NCBI GenBank assembly: GCA_017504485.1 | Contig: JAFVRC010000044.1 | Span: forward strand, 41,923 to 105,922 | Source of the DNA: Alistipes sp. | GTDB taxonomy: Bacteria; Bacteroidota; Bacteroidia; Bacteroidales; Rikenellaceae | Length of the DNA: 64,000 nucleotides | Direction: 5' to 3' | Shown here: positions 30,338 to 39,129 of the stretch, one piece after another | How positions within the stretch are numbered: the stretch's first letter is position 1 | How the letters are laid out: each line of letters opens with the position of its first letter | Program-made: the position numbers and the translations under genes | Notes under the pieces: generated by a model | Told to the model about the DNA's origin: nothing | Databases searched by the model: none | The model's input: only the letters and a program-made list of their open reading frames with translations

Positions 30338-31489
30338 TTATATGTTGAGTGCTTCGCGTGCCAAACGTCGTGCCTCGGCATCCGAAGCGGCGTAGTCGTC
30401 GAGCGTCGGCGTGGCGATGAAGGTTGCACGGCACAGCGCATCCTCGATTGTGCGCACGATATCCGTGTAGCGGCATTTGTGGTCGAGGAAGGCGGCTACG
30501 GCAACCTCGTTGGCTCCGTTCATCGTGCAGGCGGCCGTGCCTCCGCGGTGCAGGCAGTCGTAGGCGATGTCGAGAGCCGGATACTTCAGCCTATCGACCT
30601 GCTCGAAGGTGAGCGTCGGGTGTGCCGTGAAGTCGAAAGGCGGAGTGGTGCGCTGCGCACGTTGTGGTGCAAAGAGTGCAAGGCTTATCGGCGTGCGCAT
30701 ATCTGCCTCGCCCATCTGTGCCTTTATCGAGCCATCCTCGAACTCGACCATCGAGTGAATAATCGACTGCGGATGCTGTATGACACTTATGCGGTCGGCC
30801 TCGACACCGAAGAGCCAGTAGGCCTCGATAACCTCGAAGCCCTTATTGACGAGCGTCGAGGAGTCGATGGTAATCTTGTTGCCCATCGACCATTGCGGAT
30901 GGCGCAGAGCCTCCTCGGGCGTTACATCGCCGAGTGCCTCGCGCGGAAGGTCGCGCAGAGAGCCTCCGCTACACGTTATGATGAGCCTCCTGACGGGCGA
31001 CACCTCGCCCATAAGGCATTGATATATGGCCGAGTGCTCGGAGTCGATAGGGAGTATTTCGCGGCCCTGTCGGCGTGCTATGGCGGTTACGATGTCGCCG
31101 CCCACAACGAGGCTCTCCTTGTTGGCTAACGCAAGGCATTTGCCCGCTTCGAGTGTGCGTACCGTAGGTACAAGACCGGCATATCCGACAAGAGCATTGA
31201 TGACGAGCGAACTGCTGTCCTCGGCCGCTGCCTGTGCTATGGCATCCATTCCGGCGCATACCTCAATGCCGTGCGGCGCGAGAGCTTCGCGCAGCGATGC
31301 GTAGTGTTTATCATTGGCTATAACCACGCGCTCGGCACTAAACTCCACGGCCTGCTCGGCCAGGCGTTGCCAATTGCCGTGGGCCGTGAGTGTCACGATG
31401 GCGAAGCGGTCGCCATTCTCGCGCACGATGTCGAGCGTCTGCTCGCCAATCGAGCCAGTCGAGCCGAGTATCGAGATTCTCTGTTTCAT
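30338..31489 (-). CDS. dxr: 1-deoxy-D-xylulose 5-phosphate reductoisomerase
   Basis: A 383-aa NADPH-dependent enzyme that makes 2-C-methylerythritol 4-phosphate in the non-mevalonate isoprenoid pathway. The NADPH motif GSTGSIGEQTLDIV is at the N terminus; substrate and metal motifs include LANKESLVVGG, PIDSEHSAIYQCL, TCSGGSLRD and WSMGNKITIDSSTLVNKG. The ATG at 31489 begins the conserved core (MKQRISILG); the longer frame would overlap the preceding gene. It lies 10 nt after that gene. Confidence 0.97.
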   Translation of the reverse strand: MKQRISILGSTGSIGEQTLDIVRENGDRFAIVTLTAHGNWQRLAEQAVEFSAERVVIANDKHYASLREALAPHGIEVCAGMDAIAQAAAEDSSSLVINALVGYAGLVPTVRTLEAGKCLALANKESLVVGGDIVTAIARRQGREILPIDSEHSAIYQCLMGEVSPVRRLIITCSGGSLRDLPREALGDVTPEEALRHPQWSMGNKITIDSSTLVNKGFEVIEAYWLFGVEADRISVIQHPQSIIHSMVEFEDGSIKAQMGEADMRTPISLALFAPQRAQRTTPPFDFTAHPTLTFEQVDRLKYPALDIAYDCLHRGGTAACTMNGANEVAVAAFLDHKCRYTDIVRTIEDALCRATFIATPTLDDYAASDAEARRLAREALNI

Positions 31490-31499
31490 TTGTGTTCGG

Positions 31500-32375
31500 T
31501 TAGAAGATGATGTATGTCTCGGGATTGAGCGGCTTGCCCTCGTTCCATAGCTCGAATTCGAGTATTGAGAGTTGGCTCTTGTCGCTCTCGGCCGCCGCAT
31601 ATCCTATCACCTCGTTGCCGCGCACGCGCTGCCCCTTCTGTGGCAAGGTGCTGGACAGATGACGATATACGGATACCATTCCGTTGTTATGCTGAATAAC
31701 TATTGCGCTGCCGCTCTCGGGCGACCAGTCGTTGGCAACCACCGTGCCGTCGGCTATGGCCATCACCTGTGCCTCGGGTGCGCCGCTGATGCGCATGCCG
31801 AAGAGCCCCGTGCGGGCGTCGAAACGCTCGGCAATAAGTCCATACATCGGCGAGTTGGCATTTATGGTGTTGCGAACTCCGTTGCGCGAAGCGTTGTTGC
31901 CGAGTTGATACTGTGGATCGTTCTCCATACGCTCGCGGAGCAGCGAGTCGGCCTGCGACGGAGCGACGATGCTCTTGTCGCGGCGCAACGAGTCGCTCTG
32001 CACGGTGCGCATAGTCGGGGTTTTACCCTCGACAACGAGTATTCGATTCTCGTTATAGATGAGCATATTATTGACCTTGCGCTCCAACGAGTCGAGCTTG
32101 ATGAGGTTGCGCACAAGCATCTCGCGCGACTTGCTCGCCTCGGTGCGATAGCCCGGCAGCAGGTCGAAGAGCGGCGTGTAGGCGGCCAATGCGAGCACCA
32201 CGACAAAGAGTAGCACGACGAGCGTTATGGCCGAAGCAACCATCGATAGTGGCGAGAGGTTGATATGCCAACGCTCGCGACCGTTATCTGGGTCGATGGC
32301 GCAGATGCGACGCCTGCTCGTCTTGCTCTTGTACCAGGCGGCGATGTTGTCGAAGAGGTTTTGTATAAATCTCAT
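31500..32375 (-). CDS. M23/LytM-like envelope protein, active site apparently lost
   Basis: A 291-aa protein with a cytoplasmic N terminus, one membrane segment (ASAITLVVLLFVVVLALAAY), a coiled-coil region (KSREMLVRNLIKLDSLERKVNNM) and a C-terminal LytM/M23 fold (VMAIADGTVVANDW, VYRHLSS, GNEVIGYAA). The zinc ligands are missing: the HxxxD region reads GLFGMRISGAPEAQ, and the HxH position reads ILEFEL. It is therefore likely a non-catalytic scaffold or amidase activator like EnvC/NlpD. It sits upstream of dxr and rseP and 21 nt after a GH2 gene. Confidence 0.85.
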   Translation of the reverse strand: MRFIQNLFDNIAAWYKSKTSRRRICAIDPDNGRERWHINLSPLSMVASAITLVVLLFVVVLALAAYTPLFDLLPGYRTEASKSREMLVRNLIKLDSLERKVNNMLIYNENRILVVEGKTPTMRTVQSDSLRRDKSIVAPSQADSLLRERMENDPQYQLGNNASRNGVRNTINANSPMYGLIAERFDARTGLFGMRISGAPEAQVMAIADGTVVANDWSPESGSAIVIQHNNGMVSVYRHLSSTLPQKGQRVRGNEVIGYAAAESDKSQLSILEFELWNEGKPLNPETYIIF

Positions 32376-32396
32376 AGCAGTTGTTGCATCGTTTTG

Positions 32397-35027
32397 TTAG
32401 TAGAGGCGATGTATGCGTATAGCATTCAGTATGGTGTGGCCCTGTTGCGGGCGGAACTCGATATTGAGTCCTTCGCCTTCCTTCACCGTTACGGCAATGC
32501 GGCGAATAAGGCCGCGATGTGGGCCGATTTCCTCCGCAAGGTTGAGCCCCGGAACTACGATCTGACCATTAACGGCCACGTCGAAGATGCGCTTCTCGAC
32601 CGTGCTTGTAGTGTCGTTGCTTGCACCGAGGTCGTTAGCCAATGCCTCGCGTTTCATCGTGCTGTCCCACTCGCACATATAGAGATAAACGTAGTATCTA
32701 CCGTCCGGAACATCGGCCTTGAAGGCCTCGATATCTACGCGCTGCGTCTGCCACAGTGGGTCGCGGTCGGTGCCCGGCACGTCGAGCGTCATGGCCGGAC
32801 GCTTGCTCTTGCTGCCTCGCGGATACTGAATTTCGCCGCCGATATAGCCCCAGCTTCCTGCGCTGTATGGCTTCTCGGCTATCCACGCTATAGCCTCTGT
32901 GCGATCATCAAACGAGCGAGAGGTGCCCAATATTACGTTGAGGCTTTCGAAATCGCGGTCGATAATCTCCGGATAACCCTTGAAATGTAGTGTAGCGTGG
33001 TCGCAGACCGTCGCGGTGCCCGCCTTGGCGTGGGCCGACAGGCGATTTTCGCCATCAACAAACGGCACCTCGAAGATGGCCATACCGCCCTCTATCGGTT
33101 TCGTGCCGAGTGACTTGTCGCCACAGAAGAGTTCTACGTGTGAGCCGTTGCTGAAGACGTGTACCTTCTGTCGGCAGATGCCGTTCACGGTTGCGCCTCC
33201 GCGATTTTGCCACCCCTTGCCGCCAATCTCGACAAATGGAGTGTGGTCATATACCGCGCGGTGCAGATGCCATACATCTTTCTTCTCGCGTGCAAGGTCG
33301 GCCAGCCCCTTGTTGTTGATGTGGGGCATTCCGTCCATACGCGCCTCGCTGTAGAAGTCATTGAGGTTCCACATTACGCCTCCCGCCACGAAGTCGTGCT
33401 TGGCAATCTCAGCGAGGAAGTGGTGGTGAAAGCGTATGCCGTACTCGCAGGTGTAGTCCATGCGCAGCGGATTTTGCGAGTGCAGACGTATATCCATATC
33501 GGCACCATACTCGGTCACCATCATTGCCTTGTCGGGGTAACGGTCGTGAGCCTCTTTGAGGAATACGCCGAAATCATCGAGCTCGCCGGTGTACCAGCCC
33601 TGATACAGATTCCAACCTATGATATGCGGCAGACCGAGAAGGCCGCTGCTCTCGTAGAGGTCCATATTGCGATGGCAGACAATCATCGTGCGGCGCGTAG
33701 GGTCTAATTCGCGCAGCGTGCTCTCGATGGTGGCCGAGAGCTTGTACAACGCATCAATGTAGCTCTTGTAGAGCGCCGGCTCCTTTTTTTGCTTGTGGGG
33801 CAGTCGCAGCAGCACCTCGTTCATATAGGCCCAGATGATTACCGACGGCGAGTTGTAGTCCTGATAGACCATCTCGCGAAGCATATTGAGCGAGTTATTG
33901 AGAAACTCGTCGCCCGGTGTTATGGCGTTCACGATAGGAATCTCGACCGAGGAGAGAATGCCGAGGCGGTCGCACATCGTCGTGACGATATGGTCTTGCG
34001 GATAGTGCGATACACGAAGGAAGTTGCCTCCCAACTCTTTGAGTGAGCGCACATCGGCCTCGTTGCGGGCATCGCCGATGGCATTTCCTTTCGCAAGATA
34101 ATCCTGATGGCGGTTAGTGCCCCACAATTTGAGGTGGCGGCCATTGAGTCGAAAGCCACGTTCAGTATCGAACTCAAAGGTGCGGAAGCCGCAGCGGTTC
34201 AGCACCTCGTCGAGCAATGCGCCTTGACGGTTGTGGAGCGATGTGCGCACCGTGTAGAGGTTTGGATGTTCGACATCCCACAACTGCGGGGTGTCGAGCA
34301 TAAGGGTAGATACTATCTCGGCATTGAGGCTCTGCGGTGCGAGAATCACGCGCTCGCGCACAACCTTGGCCGTCGAGCCGTCGGGTGCAATAACGGTGTG
34401 CGTGAGTTGCAGCGTTGCACGCTCCGCCGAGCGGTTGTTGAGGCGCGTTGTTATGCGCAACTTGCCCTGCTTCTCGGATATAGGCTCCGGCGTGAGATAT
34501 ACACCCGAGGTGGCGTAGTGTGTGGTGCTGATTTGCTGGCGCGGTGTGGAGATGAGTACCACGTCGCGGTAGATGCCGCCAAAGAATGTGAAGTCGGCCG
34601 AGAGAGGCGGAATATCCTTGTTGTGACTGCTGTTCACGCATACGCGCAAATGGTTGTCACCCTGCTTCACAAGCTCTGTGATGTCAAACGAGAAAGCCGT
34701 ATAACCGCCATTGTGAGAGCCGGCCGACTTGCCATTCACATAGAGCGTGGTCACCTGATAAGCTCCCTCGAAGAGGAGCGTAAAACATCGCTCGGCAGGC
34801 GATTCGGTGATGCGCAGCGTGCGCTCGTAGATGCCCTTGCCGCGATGATAGCCCCTCTCATCGTCGCAGCAGTCCTCTGCATTCCATGTGTGAGGAATAT
34901 CGACTATCGTGCTTTTCTGCCCTTCGAGAGCAAATCGCCAAGCATCGTTTATCGTCTGCTCGATGCGCTGTGCTACAGCTACTTGAACGGATAGTAGAAT
35001 GGTTAGTATGGTAGTCGTAACTCTCAT
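32397..35027 (-). CDS. Secreted GH2 glycoside hydrolase (beta-galactosidase/glucuronidase type) with malectin-like C terminus
   Basis: An 876-aa enzyme with a signal peptide (VTTTILTILLSVQVAVA). It has a sugar-binding domain (WRFALEG, IPHTWNAEDC), an Ig domain and a TIM barrel with acid/base Glu404 (IIWAYMNEVLLR) and nucleophile Glu506 (MVTEYGAD). The C-terminal malectin-like domain (YVYLYMCEWDS, RIFDVAVNGQIV) may bind carbohydrate. The start at 35027 gives the signal peptide; the frame continues upstream to 35132 without one. Activity may be beta-galactosidase, mannosidase or glucuronidase; the first is most likely from context. A -7 element lies at 35065-35072. Confidence 0.9.
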   Translation of the reverse strand: MRVTTTILTILLSVQVAVAQRIEQTINDAWRFALEGQKSTIVDIPHTWNAEDCCDDERGYHRGKGIYERTLRITESPAERCFTLLFEGAYQVTTLYVNGKSAGSHNGGYTAFSFDITELVKQGDNHLRVCVNSSHNKDIPPLSADFTFFGGIYRDVVLISTPRQQISTTHYATSGVYLTPEPISEKQGKLRITTRLNNRSAERATLQLTHTVIAPDGSTAKVVRERVILAPQSLNAEIVSTLMLDTPQLWDVEHPNLYTVRTSLHNRQGALLDEVLNRCGFRTFEFDTERGFRLNGRHLKLWGTNRHQDYLAKGNAIGDARNEADVRSLKELGGNFLRVSHYPQDHIVTTMCDRLGILSSVEIPIVNAITPGDEFLNNSLNMLREMVYQDYNSPSVIIWAYMNEVLLRLPHKQKKEPALYKSYIDALYKLSATIESTLRELDPTRRTMIVCHRNMDLYESSGLLGLPHIIGWNLYQGWYTGELDDFGVFLKEAHDRYPDKAMMVTEYGADMDIRLHSQNPLRMDYTCEYGIRFHHHFLAEIAKHDFVAGGVMWNLNDFYSEARMDGMPHINNKGLADLAREKKDVWHLHRAVYDHTPFVEIGGKGWQNRGGATVNGICRQKVHVFSNGSHVELFCGDKSLGTKPIEGGMAIFEVPFVDGENRLSAHAKAGTATVCDHATLHFKGYPEIIDRDFESLNVILGTSRSFDDRTEAIAWIAEKPYSAGSWGYIGGEIQYPRGSKSKRPAMTLDVPGTDRDPLWQTQRVDIEAFKADVPDGRYYVYLYMCEWDSTMKREALANDLGASNDTTSTVEKRIFDVAVNGQIVVPGLNLAEEIGPHRGLIRRIAVTVKEGEGLNIEFRPQQGHTILNAIRIHRLY

Positions 35028-35064
35028 AATGTCGGTCTGTTTTTGTCGCAAAAATAAATTCCTA

Positions 35065-35072
35065 CAAAGATA
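35065..35072 (-). promoter_or_regulatory. -7 promoter element for the GH2 gene
   Basis: The minus strand reads TATCTTTG, a perfect -7 element, with a TTG about 20 nt further upstream, 37 nt before the start codon. Confidence 0.55.
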
Positions 35073-35133
35073 GGAACTTTTTGCCGAAAATGCAATATGT
35101 TGCCGCGAGGAGAGATTTTTTGCGCAAAACACT

Positions 35134-35164
35134 TTGCGGATTGCGGTGTTTTTGTTATTTTTGT
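35134..35164 (+). promoter_or_regulatory. Promoter for the nucleotidyltransferase gene
   Basis: TTTG (35134-35137), 19 nt and TATTTTTG (35157-35164) form a full Bacteroidota promoter about 95 nt upstream of the start. Confidence 0.65.
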
Positions 35165-35259
35165 ATGATTTTGCAGGGAGTATGCCCGCCGACTCTCATT
35201 CTCGGCGTGGCGATGTGCGAAGGATTTTGAAAAACTAACATACAAAAACATCAGTTACT

Positions 35260-36177
35260 ATGGTAAAACCAACACTTTTGGTGCTCGCGGCCGGTATGGG
35301 GTCGCGCTATGGTTCACTCAAACAGATGGATGGTGTAGGCCCTAATGGTGAGGCCATCATCGACTACTCGATTTACGATGCTATCCGAGCCGGTTTTGGC
35401 AAGGTGGTGTTCGTTATCCGCCACTCTTTCGAGAAGGAGTTCAAGGAGATATTCTCGGCCGAGCGATTTGGTGGCCGCATCGAGGTGGATTTCGTATTTC
35501 AGGAGCTCGACTATCTGCCCGAGGGTTTCTCGGTGCCCGAGGGTCGTGAGAAGCCGTGGGGTACAAACCACGCGGTGATGATGGGCGCCGAGGCTGTGAA
35601 AGAGCCATTTGCCGTAATCAATGCCGATGACTTCTATGGCACCGATGCCTATCGCGTGATGGGTGACTATCTCTCGAAGCTCGAGGGTGTAAAGGGCGAG
35701 TATGCTATGGTTGGATATGAGGTGAATAAGACTCTCTCCGACAATGGTACCGTATCTCGCGGTGTCTGCACTGTGAATGAGGATGGCTACCTGACCTCGA
35801 TGGTCGAGCGTACAAAGATTGAGCGCAATGCCGAGGGTACTATCGTGTTCCACGACCTCGGTACCGACGAGCCACTCGAGGAGAATACGCCGGTATCCAT
35901 GAACCTCTTTGGCTTCACCCCCGACTACTTTGCACACTCCGAGGTGGGCTTCAAGGAGTTTCTCTCTTCCGACGACGTAAAGAGCAACCTCAAGGCCGAG
36001 TTCTTCATCCCGCTTATGGTGAATAAGTTGGTCGGTAATGGTACTGCCCGCCTAAAGGTCCTCTCCACCACTTCCCAGTGGTTTGGCGTAACCTACAAGG
36101 AGGACAAACCAATGCTTGTTGCCAAGATTGAGAAGCTGATTGAGGATGGGGTTTATCCGCGTAACCTTTGGGAGTAA
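35260..36177 (+). CDS. Sugar-phosphate nucleotidyltransferase (GalU/RmlA-like)
   Basis: A 305-aa protein with the NTP-transferase signature LAAGMGSRYGSLKQMDGVGP at the N terminus and the metal site NADDFYG. It would join a nucleotide to a sugar 1-phosphate, most likely UDP-glucose synthesis, though length and sequence do not fix the sugar. It is monocistronic with its own promoter. The 52-bp repeat pair begins ten bases after its stop. Confidence 0.85.
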   Translation: MVKPTLLVLAAGMGSRYGSLKQMDGVGPNGEAIIDYSIYDAIRAGFGKVVFVIRHSFEKEFKEIFSAERFGGRIEVDFVFQELDYLPEGFSVPEGREKPWGTNHAVMMGAEAVKEPFAVINADDFYGTDAYRVMGDYLSKLEGVKGEYAMVGYEVNKTLSDNGTVSRGVCTVNEDGYLTSMVERTKIERNAEGTIVFHDLGTDEPLEENTPVSMNLFGFTPDYFAHSEVGFKEFLSSDDVKSNLKAEFFIPLMVNKLVGNGTARLKVLSTTSQWFGVTYKEDKPMLVAKIEKLIEDGVYPRNLWE

Positions 36178-36186
36178 AAAACGTTT

Positions 36187-36238
36187 TGGTCGGCTCTTTT
36201 CGCGCAAGCCTACGGATGCCAAACTCCTCACATAGGCT
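36187..36238. repeat. 52-bp direct repeat, copy 1
   Basis: TGGTCGGCTCTTTTCGCGCA begins a 52-base unit that recurs at 36313 with two mismatches. It lies between the nucleotidyltransferase gene and gltX. Confidence 0.85.
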
Positions 36239-36312
36239 CGCTATGCTGCGGATTTGTCGCCTTGCCTTGCGTAAAAACAGCTCAACCAAAGCCGATTTTT
36301 CGAGACAAAATG

Positions 36313-36364
36313 TGGTCGGCTCTTTTCGCGCAAGCCTGCGGATGCCAAACGCCTCACATAGGCT
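36313..36364. repeat. 52-bp direct repeat, copy 2
   Basis: This copy is identical to copy 1 at 50 of 52 positions and starts 126 bases after it. A 13-base core (CGGCTCTTTTCGC) recurs near the right window edge at 63963-63975. Confidence 0.85.
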
Positions 36365-36401
36365 AGATATAATAATTTTCAATTTTTAACCGAATATTTT
36401 A

Positions 36402-37937
36402 ATGACAAGAGAAGTTCGTGTGCGTTTCGCACCAAGCCCTACGGGCCCACTTCATATCGGCGGTGTTCGTACCGCGCTCTACAACTATCTGTTTGCTCGA
36501 CGTCACGGTGGCAAGATGATTCTGCGAATCGAGGATACCGACTCGCAGCGCTTCGTGCCCGGGGCCGAGGATTATATTATCGAGTCGCTCAAGTGGTGCG
36601 GCATTGAGATTGACGAGGGTGTCGGTGTCGGCGGCCCTCACGCACCATATCGCCAGAGTGAGCGACGCGAGTTGTATCTGAAATATGCCACGCAGCTCGT
36701 CGAGGCAGGTTGGGCATATTACGCTTTCGATACTTCGGAGGAGCTCGATGCTCTGCGCAAGGAGTACGAGAGCCGCGGCGAGACCTTCGCCTACAACTCG
36801 AAGGTACGCACTACGCTCCCTACGTCGCTCTCGCTTCCGCAGGAGGAGGTTGAAGCGCGTATTACTCGTGGCGATATATGGGTTATCCGCTTCAAGATGC
36901 CGGAGAACGAGGTTGTCAGGATGCACGACCTTATTCGTGGCGATGTGGAGGTGAATACCTCGACGCTTGACGATAAGGTGCTCTATAAGTCGGTCGATGC
37001 GCTGCCAACCTACCACTTGGCCAACATCGTCGATGATCACCTGATGGAGATTTCGCACGTTATCCGCGGCGAGGAGTGGTTGCCATCCTTGCCGTTGCAC
37101 TACCTGCTCTACAAGGCCTTCGGCTGGACCGAGTCGCAGCCTGAGTTTGCGCATCTGCCACTGCTGCTGAAGCCTACGGGTGGCGGCAAGCTCTCGAAGC
37201 GCGATGGCGACAAGATGGGCTTCCCGGTATTCCCACTCCATTGGGTGTCGCCTGCGACGGGCGAGACAGCGCGTGGCTACCGCGAGGATGGATACTTCGC
37301 CGAGGCGTTTATAAATATGTTGGCCCTGCTCGGCTGGAATCCGGGTACGGAGCAGGAACTCTTCTCGATGCAGGAGCTTGTCGAGGCCTTCTCGCTCGAC
37401 CGCGTGTCGAAGGCCGGTGCACGCTTCCAACCCGACAAGGCGAAGTGGTTCAACGCACAGTATATGCACCGCAAGACGGCCGAGGAGTTGAGCGCAGTCT
37501 ATCAGCCGATTCTGCGCGAGCACGGAGTTGAGGTATCCGACGAGTTGGCCGGCAAGGCTGCCTTTATTATGAAGGAGCGTGCGACGTTTGTCAGCGACTT
37601 GTGGGATTTGACCTCCTACTTCTTCGTTGCCCCGACGGAGTATGAGGAGAAGCAACTCAAGAAGTATTGGAAGGGCGAGAATCCTGCACGTTTGGCCGCT
37701 CTCGGCGAGGTGCTGGCCGGTATCGACGACTTTTCGCTGGAGAATACCGAGCGCATTGTTCACGCTTGGATTACCGAGCACGAATATCCTATGGGTCAGA
37801 TTATGAATACGCTGCGCCTAGCCTTGGTGGGCGCAGGTAAGGGCCCGGGTATGTACGATGTGACGGCGTTCCTCGGCAAGCAGGAGTGTCTGAAGCGTAT
37901 CGACTACCTCTTGAACAACGTAGCACCATTGGAGTAG
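36402..37937 (+). CDS. gltX: Glutamyl-tRNA synthetase
   Basis: A 511-aa class I aminoacyl-tRNA synthetase that charges tRNA-Glu. It has the HIGH-type motif in [15 protein letters not shown] at residues 12-26 and the KMSKS-type motif [14 protein letters not shown], with a C-terminal anticodon-binding domain. Length is normal for the family. galM follows after 21 nt. Confidence 0.97.
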   Translation: MTREVRVRFAPSPTGPLHIGGVRTALYNYLFARRHGGKMILRIEDTDSQRFVPGAEDYIIESLKWCGIEIDEGVGVGGPHAPYRQSERRELYLKYATQLVEAGWAYYAFDTSEELDALRKEYESRGETFAYNSKVRTTLPTSLSLPQEEVEARITRGDIWVIRFKMPENEVVRMHDLIRGDVEVNTSTLDDKVLYKSVDALPTYHLANIVDDHLMEISHVIRGEEWLPSLPLHYLLYKAFGWTESQPEFAHLPLLLKPTGGGKLSKRDGDKMGFPVFPLHWVSPATGETARGYREDGYFAEAFINMLALLGWNPGTEQELFSMQELVEAFSLDRVSKAGARFQPDKAKWFNAQYMHRKTAEELSAVYQPILREHGVEVSDELAGKAAFIMKERATFVSDLWDLTSYFFVAPTEYEEKQLKKYWKGENPARLAALGEVLAGIDDFSLENTERIVHAWITEHEYPMGQIMNTLRLALVGAGKGPGMYDVTAFLGKQECLKRIDYLLNNVAPLE

Positions 37938-37958
37938 AAACTTTTTAGCATACAGAAG

Positions 37959-39014
37959 ATGACAATCGAACAGCATATCTGGGGTGCAACGCCCGAGGGT
38001 GAGGCTATCGTAATCTACACGATGCGCAATGAGCGCGGCAGCGAGGTGCAGATTTGCAACGTGGGCGCTGCATTGGTGTCGGTCAAGTATGCCGACCGAG
38101 AGGGTAAAATCGACGATGTGGTTCTCGGCTATCGCGAGCCGATGAGCTACTTTGGCGATGGCGCGGCGAGCGGCAAGAGCGTGGGACGCGTTGCCAATCG
38201 CATTGCCGGCGGCCGTATGACGGTCGAGGGTGTGGAGTACCGCCTCGAAATCAACAACGGCCCTAACCACCTGCACGGCGGCACGAAGGGCTATGCCAAC
38301 CGCTTGTGGGAGTCGCACGTCGAGGGTAATCGTGTGGTCTTTGATCTGCTCTCGGAGGATGGCGATCAGGGCTATCCGCACGAGGTTATGGTTGAGGCTA
38401 TCTACGACTTCGACGATGAGGACAACCTCGAGATTACCTACAAGGCCAAGAGCGACGGTACAACGCCCGTCAATCTTACAAATCACGTCTATTGGAACCT
38501 CGCGGGCGAGGCTTCGGGCACGATTCTCGACCATGAACTGCATCTGAATGCCTCGAAGGTGCTCGAGATGAATGAGGTGCAGATACCTACCGGCGCGTAT
38601 CTCGATGTCGAGGGTACGCCACAGGACTTCAAGAGCGGCTTCCGTCACCTTGGTGACGATATAGCCTCGGAGTTCAATCACATCAAAGATTTCCGCGGCT
38701 ACGACCACTTCTTCGTGGTCGATGGTTGGCAGAAGAATATTCTCGGCGAGGTGGGTACGCTGCGCTGTGCGACGAGCGGCCGTCAGGTCGAGATACTGTC
38801 GTCGCAGCCGGGATGTATGGTCTATACGGGCAATTGGCTCTCGGGTGGTTGTCCGGTAACCAAGTCTGGCTCGCGCTATGAGGACTATGCGGGTGTGGCT
38901 ATCGAGTGTCAGGGCTATCCCGATGCCGTAAATCACGAGGAGTTCCCATCAATCATGCTGCACGAGGGCGAGCTCTACTGCCAGAAGATAGTCTTCCGTC
39001 TGCGTACATTCTAA
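37959..39014 (+). CDS. galM: Aldose 1-epimerase (mutarotase)
   Basis: A 351-aa galactose mutarotase-like protein without a signal peptide. It has GKSVGRVANRIAGGRM, NGPNHLHGG with the catalytic His, VNLTNHVYWNLAGE with the second His, and VAIECQGYPDAVNH near the C terminus with the catalytic Glu. It interconverts alpha and beta anomers of galactose or glucose and fits with the galactosidases in the window. It is probably co-transcribed with gltX. Confidence 0.94.
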   Translation: MTIEQHIWGATPEGEAIVIYTMRNERGSEVQICNVGAALVSVKYADREGKIDDVVLGYREPMSYFGDGAASGKSVGRVANRIAGGRMTVEGVEYRLEINNGPNHLHGGTKGYANRLWESHVEGNRVVFDLLSEDGDQGYPHEVMVEAIYDFDDEDNLEITYKAKSDGTTPVNLTNHVYWNLAGEASGTILDHELHLNASKVLEMNEVQIPTGAYLDVEGTPQDFKSGFRHLGDDIASEFNHIKDFRGYDHFFVVDGWQKNILGEVGTLRCATSGRQVEILSSQPGCMVYTGNWLSGGCPVTKSGSRYEDYAGVAIECQGYPDAVNHEEFPSIMLHEGELYCQKIVFRLRTF

Positions 39015-39071
39015 TAACCGGCGAAATTTGTCGGGGTGTTGCTCTAAAATCCTGACACTCTCATCAAGAAA

Positions 39072-39107
39072 ATGGGGTTGCTCAACTTTCTCGTTGGACA
39101 ACCCCAT
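39072..39107. terminator. Bidirectional terminator between galM and tkt
   Basis: ATGGGGTTG and its complement CAACCCCAT form a 9-bp stem, extended by an inner CAAC/GTTG pairing. It lies between the two convergent genes. Confidence 0.8.
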
Positions 39108-39129
39108 CTCTTTATTATTGCGCTGACGA

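Noticed and set aside
36014-36382. Minus-strand ORF with twice-repeated FGIRRLARKEPT
   Set aside because: It runs antisense over the end of the nucleotidyltransferase gene and through both 52-bp repeats; the peptide repeat is a by-product of the DNA repeat.
36178-36401. CRISPR array at the repeat pair
   Set aside because: Only two copies, 52 bp each with a 74-bp spacer, and no cas genes.
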